In this document: one piece after another, positions 12,493-17,000 of the stretch | How positions within the stretch are numbered: position 1 is the stretch's first letter | How the letters are laid out: the number at the start of each line of letters is the position of its first letter | DNA from: Citricoccus sp. WCRC_4 | GTDB lineage: Bacteria; Actinomycetota; Actinomycetes; Actinomycetales; Micrococcaceae | Assembly: GCA_026645375.1 (NCBI GenBank) | Contig: JAPFFX010000203.1 | Coordinates: 1-17,000 of the forward strand | Length of the DNA: 17,000 nucleotides | Reading direction: 5' to 3' | Position numbers and translations under genes: made by a program | Notes under the pieces: model-generated | Seen by the model: only the letters and a program-made list of their open reading frames with translations | Databases searched by the model: none | Told to the model about the DNA's origin: nothing

Positions 12493-13536
12493 CTACTCCG
12501 AGGCGGACGGGGAGGGCTCGGCGGAGGCGCCCTGCGACGGCTCCTCGGCACCGCCCTGGGGCTGCTCGGCCGGCTGGGCCGGGGGCATGGCGTGGATGAT
12601 GTCGACCACGAAGACCAGGGTCTCCTCGGCCAGCTCGTGCTCGGAGCCGCCGTAGCCCTTCGCCGGCGGCACCACGAGCAGCACCTGGGAGCCGACCTTC
12701 TGGCCCTGCAGGCCCTCGGTCCATCCCTCGATCACGCCCGTCAGCTGGAAGCCCGAGAGCTCGTCCCGGGACCACGAGGAGTCGAATTCCTCGCCGTCGG
12801 ACCACTTCACGCCCTTGTACTGGACGGTGACGTAGTCCTGCGCTCCCACCTCGGCGCCCTCGCCCTGGATCAGCGGCTGGACCACGAGGTCCTGGGGGGC
12901 CTTGCCCTCGGGCTTGGCGATGGACGGTTCGCCGGACTCCTCGTCCAGCGTCACGGCGGGGAGCTTCGGGTCGATGTCCCCGACGGGCTCCCCGGTGGCG
13001 CGGGCCGGGGACGCCCCGGCGATCTGGAAGACCATGAGCTGGTCGCTGGCGCCCTGGCCCAGCTGCCCGGCGGGCATGAAGAAGGCGACCTGCGCGCCGA
13101 CCCGGTTCTGGTCGATCATGTTGTACAGGACCTCGTTGGCCTCCTTCAGTCCGTCCGTGAGGTGGACCGCCTCCGAGCCCTGGGTGAAGTTGTCCGCGGT
13201 GACCTCGCCGGTGGCCGGGTCCACCACGGCGGTCTGGACCATCGCGACGTCCCCGGGCTCGATCTCCTCGCCGTCCCCGTCCTTCAGGACGCGGGAGGAG
13301 ACCTGGTCCGTCTCGATCTCCCCGTCCACGGTGACCTCCGGGCTGCCGTCCTCGGCGACCTCGAGCGAGACCGGCTCGAGGGCCTCCTTGTCCCCGGCGC
13401 CGCGGGCCTCCGGCTCGGCGCAACCGGCCAGCAGCAGGGCCCCGGCCAGGGCGAGGCCCAGGGGCGCGGCCGCCCGGAGGCGGCGCAACGGCCGGGGCAG
13501 GGAGCGGGTTGCGGAACGAGGGGCGGTACCAGTCAT
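12493..13536 (-). CDS. FKBP-type peptidyl-prolyl isomerase lipoprotein with two FKBP-like domains
   Basis: The 347-residue protein begins with an Arg-rich n-region, a hydrophobic stretch and the lipobox LLAGC with Cys39 as the lipidation site, so it is exported and membrane-anchored. The second FKBP domain (about 215-314) keeps the active-site residues: Tyr in VQYKG, Phe-Asp in EFDSSW, Phe in GFQLT, Val-Ile-x-x-Trp in GVIEGW, Tyr in KGYGG and Phe in LVFVVD. A first FKBP-like region (about 85-175) lacks nearly all of these. The C-terminus (318-347) is a Pro/Glu/Ser-rich tail. It probably assists folding of secreted proteins outside the membrane. ATG 13536 has AAGGA four bases upstream (13541-13545). 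A lipoprotein FKBP beside a cytoplasmic one suggests an old duplication with relocation. Confidence 0.92.
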   Translation of the reverse strand: MTGTAPRSATRSLPRPLRRLRAAAPLGLALAGALLLAGCAEPEARGAGDKEALEPVSLEVAEDGSPEVTVDGEIETDQVSSRVLKDGDGEEIEPGDVAMVQTAVVDPATGEVTADNFTQGSEAVHLTDGLKEANEVLYNMIDQNRVGAQVAFFMPAGQLGQGASDQLMVFQIAGASPARATGEPVGDIDPKLPAVTLDEESGEPSIAKPEGKAPQDLVVQPLIQGEGAEVGAQDYVTVQYKGVKWSDGEEFDSSWSRDELSGFQLTGVIEGWTEGLQGQKVGSQVLLVVPPAKGYGGSEHELAEETLVFVVDIIHAMPPAQPAEQPQGGAEEPSQGASAEPSPSASE

Positions 13537-13611
13537 GGGATCCTTCGGTAGTGCCAGCGGGCTCGCGGCGCAGGCGGCGCCGAAGAACCCCGTCCGGGAT
13601 GGGACCCGGCC

Positions 13612-13617
13612 ACTCTA
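13612..13617 (-). promoter_or_regulatory. Candidate -10 element of the FKBP lipoprotein gene
   Basis: TAGAGT on the minus strand fits TANNNT, ten bases after the pafA stop. It would give a leader of about 69 bases containing a small CCGGG/CCCGG hairpin (13594-13598 with 13605-13609). No good -35 is seen. Confidence 0.35.
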
Positions 13618-13627
13618 CTGTGCCACG

Positions 13628-15097
13628 TCACACTGGATGGATGCTGGACGCATCGCCGTCCTGGCGGCCCTCGGCAGGGGTGCGGTCCGCTGACGGAATG
13701 GACCGCAGCAGCTCGTCCAGCCGCTCCGACGAGGTCTGGAACGGGTCCTTCGTGGCGACGGTCAGCAGGGGCCGGTCGGAGAGCTTCAGGTGCGTCCAGT
13801 CCACCGCATAGGCCTGCCCGGCCTCGCGGGCGGCCTGGATGAACCGGCCCCGCAGCGTGGCGCGGGTCGTGGCCGGCGGGGTGTCGACCGCCTGCCGGAC
13901 GGCGTCGTCGTCGAGGAACCGGGCCGCCGCCCCCCGGGACTGCAGCAGCGTGAACAGGCCCCGGCCGGGGGTGATGTCGTGATAGGACAGGTCCAGTTGG
14001 GCCAGCCGGGGGGAATCCCAGTCGAGCCCGTGCCGGTCGGCGTACCGGGACAGGAACCGCTGCTTGATCGCCCAGTCGATCTCGGTGTCGATGCCCGTGG
14101 AGTCCTGGCGCTGCACGGCGTCCAGGGCCCGCTCCCACAGGTCGAGCACCGCGTCGAGGCGGTCGTGGTGGGCGCCGTGCCGCTCGACGAAGGCGGTGGC
14201 CTGCTCCAGGTAGTGCCACTGCAGCTGCAGCGCGGACCGGCGCTGTCCCGAGCGCAGTGACAGCTCGGCGGTGCCGGTGAGGTCGTGCGAGACCTGGCGG
14301 ATCGCCAGGATCGGGTTCTCCAGCTGGTGGTCACCCAGGGGCGTGCCGGCCTCGATCATCCGCAGCATCAGGTCCGTGGCGCCGAAGCGGACCAGCTGGG
14401 TGGTCTCGGACATGTTCGAGTCCCCGACGATCACGTGCAGCCGCCGGTACTCCGCGGCGTCGGCGTGCGGTTCATCGCGCGTGTTGATGATCGGCCTCGA
14501 ACGGGTGGTGGCCGAGGAGATGCCCTCCATGACGTGGTCGGCTCGCTGCGAGAAGGCGAAGTGCGCGCCGTCCGGACGGTCCCGGTCCAGCGTGCCGGGG
14601 TCGGCGTCCCCGGTGCGCGGCGCCACCACCTTCCCCGCCCCGGCGTACAGCTGCCGGGTGATGAGGAAGGGGATCAGGGCCTCGGACAGGCGCCGGAACT
14701 CGGTGCGCCGGTTCAGCAGGTAGTTCTCGTGGGAGCCGTAGGAGTTGCCGGCGGAGTCGGCGTTGTTCTTGTAGAGGTAGATGGTCCCGGTGAATCCGTC
14801 CGCGGCCATCCGTTCCGTGGCCTGGTCGATGAGCCGCTGCATCATCACCTCGCCGGCCTTGTCCACCGCCACCAGTTCGTCCAGGGTGGAGCACTCGGCG
14901 GTCGCGTATTCCGGGTGGGAACCCACGTCCAGGTAGAGCCGGGACCCGTTGGAGACGAAGACGTTCGAGGACCGGCCCCACTCGACCACGGGACGGAAGA
15001 GGTAGCGGGCCACCTCCTCCGGGGTCAGCGGACGGGCTCCCGGGTGGGAGTAGTGCACGCCGAACTCGGTCTCGACGCCATAGATCCTGCGGTCCAT
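13628..15097 (-). CDS. pafA: Pup--protein ligase PafA
   Basis: The 489-residue protein matches PafA. It starts MDRRIYGVETEFGVHY with the metal-binding Glu of ETEFG, then EVARYLFRPVVEWGRSSNVF (28-47) and RLYLDVGSHPEYATAE (53-68), where Asp57 is the catalytic base at the same number as in M. tuberculosis. It continues with YLYKNNADSAGNSYGSHENYL, SSATTRSRPIINTRDEPHADA and YRRLHVIVGDSNMSE. The enzyme phosphorylates the C-terminal Glu of Pup with ATP and joins it to substrate lysines. Compared with the mycobacterial protein there is an insertion of roughly a dozen residues before FSQRAD and a longer hydrophilic C-terminal tail (about 464-489). Only six bases separate it from pup; prcB and prcA, which often lie here, are absent. 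Confidence 0.97.
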   Translation of the reverse strand: MDRRIYGVETEFGVHYSHPGARPLTPEEVARYLFRPVVEWGRSSNVFVSNGSRLYLDVGSHPEYATAECSTLDELVAVDKAGEVMMQRLIDQATERMAADGFTGTIYLYKNNADSAGNSYGSHENYLLNRRTEFRRLSEALIPFLITRQLYAGAGKVVAPRTGDADPGTLDRDRPDGAHFAFSQRADHVMEGISSATTRSRPIINTRDEPHADAAEYRRLHVIVGDSNMSETTQLVRFGATDLMLRMIEAGTPLGDHQLENPILAIRQVSHDLTGTAELSLRSGQRRSALQLQWHYLEQATAFVERHGAHHDRLDAVLDLWERALDAVQRQDSTGIDTEIDWAIKQRFLSRYADRHGLDWDSPRLAQLDLSYHDITPGRGLFTLLQSRGAAARFLDDDAVRQAVDTPPATTRATLRGRFIQAAREAGQAYAVDWTHLKLSDRPLLTVATKDPFQTSSERLDELLRSIPSADRTPAEGRQDGDASSIHPV

Positions 15098-15103
15098 GGG
15101 CGG

Positions 15104-15301
15104 TTACTGCCCGCCCTTCTGGACGAAGCCCTTGACGAACTCCTCGGCATTGGTCTCCAGCACCGAGTCGATCTCGTCCAGCAGGCTGTCCAGGTCGGTG
15201 GTGGTTCCCTGCGCGGAGCCTCCCGCGGGCGCCGGGACCGGATCCGGCGCCGGAACGTCCTCCTCGCGCTCGGACCTCGATCCGCTGTACTGCTGTGACA
15301 T
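15104..15301 (-). CDS. pup: Prokaryotic ubiquitin-like protein Pup
   Basis: The 65-residue protein is hydrophilic and mostly disordered, with a Pro/Ala-rich middle and the conserved C-terminal helix region (TDLDSLLDEIDSVLETNAEEFVKGFVQKGGQ). FVKGFVQKGGQ is the Pup signature. The terminal residue is Gln, so Dop must deamidate it before PafA can use it. The C-terminal helix is the part that docks PafA, Dop and the Mpa coiled coil. Two tandem ATGs exist. I prefer the second (15301) because AGGAGG (15306-15311) is four bases before it but only one base before the first (15304). The gene lies between dop and pafA, with gaps of about 30 and six bases, surely in one operon. Confidence 0.96.
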   Translation of the reverse strand: MSQQYSGSRSEREEDVPAPDPVPAPAGGSAQGTTTDLDSLLDEIDSVLETNAEEFVKGFVQKGGQ

Positions 15302-15305
15302 CATG

Positions 15306-15311
15306 CCTCCT
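15306..15311 (-). promoter_or_regulatory. Strong ribosome binding site deciding the pup start
   Basis: AGGAGG on the minus strand is followed by one base and then ATGATG. Spacing favours the second ATG (15301), giving MSQQYSG rather than MMSQQYSG. It is among the strongest Shine-Dalgarno sequences in the window, fitting high demand for Pup. Confidence 0.75.
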
Positions 15312-15330
15312 GCGTCTGACGGGTTCCCCC

Positions 15331-15336
15331 AGCCTA
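15331..15336 (-). promoter_or_regulatory. Possible internal -10 element for pup, overlapping the dop stop codon
   Basis: TAGGCT on the minus strand starts with the dop stop codon TAG. The same hexamer with flanking GGG occurs before helY. It would start a short-leader transcript carrying pup at a higher level than dop. There is no clear -35, so this is weak. Confidence 0.25.
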
Positions 15337-16896
15337 CGCCCGCCCGTCCTCCTGGGCCCTGGACAGGGCCGCCAGCAGGCGGTCGAAGGACCCGGGCGCG
15401 GCGCCGTCGTCGTACACCCCGGCCATCTGCTGCGCCGTGGCCGACAGCGGCTCGCGCTGGTGGAAGCGGTACAGGCGGCCCTCGCCGTCCTGGCGCAGCA
15501 GCAGGGTGTCCCAGCTGGCGCCCACGACGTGCTGGCCGAAGACGTCCACCGTCCGGCCCCTCGCCCACGCCCGGGTGTCCGCCGGCGGGGTGTGCACGGC
15601 CCGCCGGATCGTCTCCTCGGGCACGAGGGTGCGCATGGAGCCACGGCGGACCAGGGCGGCGTGCAGCCCCTTGTCCGGCCGCAGGTCCGCATACTGCAGG
15701 TCCAGCATGCCGATGCGCGGGTCGTCCCAGCCCAGGCCGTGGCGCTGCCGGTAGCCCGACAGCAGCTGGTACTTGGCCACCCAGTCCAGCCGGTCGGCCA
15801 GCGCGGCCGGATCCGTGCGGAGCAGCTCGAGGGTCTCCCCCCAGGCCTCCAGGACGTCGAGGGTCGCCGGGTCGGTCATGCCGAACCGCGCCACGTGACC
15901 GGCGGCAGCATCCCGGTACAGTTCCATCAGGTCCACGCCGGTGAGCCGGCGGCCGTCTGCCAGCCCGACCGTGGTGCCCAGGGTGGGGTCGTGGCTGATC
16001 GCCTGCAGGGCCTCGACGGGGTCCCTCAGCTCGAGCACCGGGCACGTGCCCAGCTCGATCATGGACAGCACCAGTGCGGTCATCCCGCACCGCAGCCAGG
16101 TGGCGTATTGGGACAGGTTGGCGTCCCCGATGATCACGTGCAGCCGCCGGTAGCGTTCCTGGTCCGCGTGGGGTTCATCCCGGGTGTTGACGATCGGCCG
16201 GCGGATCGTGGTCTCCAGGCCGACCTGCTCCTCGAAGAAGTCCGCACGCTGGCTGATCTGGAAGCCCGCCGTGCGCCCGGTCATCCCGATCCCCACCCGG
16301 CCCGCCCCGCAGACCACCTGGCGGGCCGTGAAGAACGGCAGGATCCGGGCGGCGAGTTCGTCGAAGTCCAGGGAGCGGGTCACCAGGTAGTTCTCGTGCG
16401 CGCCATAGGAGACGGACTTGTTGTCCGTGTTGTTCTTGTAGAGCAGCACCTGGGGTGCTCCCGGGGCCTGGGCGATCCGACGGGAGGCGGCCAGGGCCAC
16501 CCGGTCCCCCGCCTGGTCCCAGACCATGGCGTCCAGCGGGTTCGTGGTCTCCGGCGCGGAGTACTCGGGGTGGGCGTGGTCCACGTAGAACCGGGCGCCG
16601 TTGGGCAGCACGAGGTTCATGACCAGGTGCACGGGGTTGCCGTCGTCGTCCGTCAGGGGCCGGTCGGTGAGCTGGGTGGGGTGGGCGGCGGAGCGGGGCA
16701 GTTGCCAGCCGCGGGCGTCCACCAGCGGGGACTCCTCCCCGTAGTCCCACTCGGTCCCGGCCACGGAGCCCCCCTCGGCGGTGACCAGGTCCGCGTAGGC
16801 GTTCACCACCTCGGTGGAGAGCACCGTGTGCCCCGCCCCCGGGTTGTCCGGGGCGTGCACGCCGAACTCGGTCTCCATGCCCATCACCCGGTGCAC
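15334..16896 (-). CDS. dop: Pup deamidase / depupylase Dop
   Basis: The 520-residue protein matches Dop: HRVMGMETEFGVHAPDNPGA at the start, DYGEESPLVDARGW (51-64), and RFYVDHAHPEYSAPETTNPL (102-121) with catalytic Asp106. LLYKNNTDNKSVSYGAHENYL, RRPIVNTRDEPHAD and YRRLHVIIGDANLSQ follow. Dop converts the C-terminal Gln of Pup to Glu and also cleaves Pup from substrates. It is distinguished from PafA by DHAHPEYSAPE in place of DVGSHPEYATAE and by the Dop-loop region after residue 36. The start is GTG 16896, giving MHRVMG in line with the M. tuberculosis start. No ribosome site is visible, and the frame remains open without another start codon to the window edge, so an N-terminal extension is possible. 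Pup and pafA follow. Confidence 0.95.
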   Translation of the reverse strand: MHRVMGMETEFGVHAPDNPGAGHTVLSTEVVNAYADLVTAEGGSVAGTEWDYGEESPLVDARGWQLPRSAAHPTQLTDRPLTDDDGNPVHLVMNLVLPNGARFYVDHAHPEYSAPETTNPLDAMVWDQAGDRVALAASRRIAQAPGAPQVLLYKNNTDNKSVSYGAHENYLVTRSLDFDELAARILPFFTARQVVCGAGRVGIGMTGRTAGFQISQRADFFEEQVGLETTIRRPIVNTRDEPHADQERYRRLHVIIGDANLSQYATWLRCGMTALVLSMIELGTCPVLELRDPVEALQAISHDPTLGTTVGLADGRRLTGVDLMELYRDAAAGHVARFGMTDPATLDVLEAWGETLELLRTDPAALADRLDWVAKYQLLSGYRQRHGLGWDDPRIGMLDLQYADLRPDKGLHAALVRRGSMRTLVPEETIRRAVHTPPADTRAWARGRTVDVFGQHVVGASWDTLLLRQDGEGRLYRFHQREPLSATAQQMAGVYDDGAAPGSFDRLLAALSRAQEDGRA

Positions 16897-17000
16897 GCCC
16901 CAGCCGGCGGTGTCCCGCCCGGCCGGCAGGACGGCGTCGTCCGGGACCAGCCCGCGCTGGCCGCGCCACGCGGGCGCGACGCCGGACGGCTCCCCCGGGC
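16897..17000 (-). other. Open region upstream of dop, in the dop frame to the window edge
   Basis: On the minus strand the dop frame has no stop and no ATG, GTG or TTG in these 34 codons, and every third position is G or C. The implied residues just before the dop start include RGQRGLVPDDAVL. A second frame ends in TGA overlapping the ATG at 16884-16886, but its translation does not resemble the C-terminus of Arc/Mpa, the usual upstream gene. I cannot decide between a dop N-terminal extension and an intergenic stretch. Confidence 0.4.

Noticed and set aside
15104..16090. A 328-codon frame that contains pup and runs upstream through dop
   Set aside because: Only its last 65 codons are pup; the rest is an out-of-frame reading of dop, and a strong ribosome site marks the true start.
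16421..16429. TTGTCCGTG, similar to the PafBC-dependent promoter motif, on the plus strand
   Set aside because: It lies inside dop, has C where R is expected, lacks a TANNNT at the required eight-base spacing, and has no gene downstream on that strand.

Overview
The window is very GC-rich chromosomal DNA with almost exclusively G or C at third codon positions. It carries the actinobacterial pupylation locus, so the source is a high-GC actinobacterium. Two traits point to the Micrococcaceae: pafB and pafC are fused into one gene, as known in Arthrobacter, and there are no 20S proteasome genes between pup and pafA, as known for Micrococcus luteus. The species assignment is inference. This is a housekeeping region; I see no tRNA, rRNA, mobile element, CRISPR array or phage gene.

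Left part (1-3112): the N-terminal beta-propeller of an S9-family peptidase runs leftward off the window. It is divergent from a two-gene rightward unit encoding an NfeD-like membrane protein and an SPFH/stomatin-like membrane protein, a classic membrane-microdomain pair. Middle left (3113-4450): rbpA (RNA polymerase-binding protein) runs rightward and meets a leftward polyprenol-phosphate mannosyltransferase gene at a perfect 19-bp stem-loop that should terminate both.

Right part (4508-17000): every gene is leftward. In transcription order these are dop, pup, pafA, an FKBP-type isomerase lipoprotein, a small cytoplasmic FKBP, the fused pafBC regulator, tatA, tatC, a HelY-type Ski2/Mtr4-like helicase, and an amidohydrolase-like protein whose start overlaps the helicase stop (ATGA). 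The order matches the Mycobacterium tuberculosis Dop-Pup...PafA-PafB-PafC-TatA-TatC-HelY block without prcBA.

How the genes work together: Dop deamidates the C-terminal Gln of Pup, PafA ligates Pup to target lysines, and Dop can remove it. Without prcBA here, pupylation may serve proteasome-independent roles. PafBC is the WYL-domain DNA-damage activator typically encoded beside pafA. TatA and TatC form a Tat translocase core.

The points most worth a second look are: the amidohydrolase-like gene that has lost its metal ligands yet stays coupled to helY; an RGG-rich insertion between the helicase domains of HelY; a tandem 18-bp dyad repeat on the helY promoter; the proteasome-less pup operon; a UNCG-capped hairpin competing with an anti-Shine-Dalgarno pairing before the SPFH gene; and a dop reading frame that stays open to the window edge.
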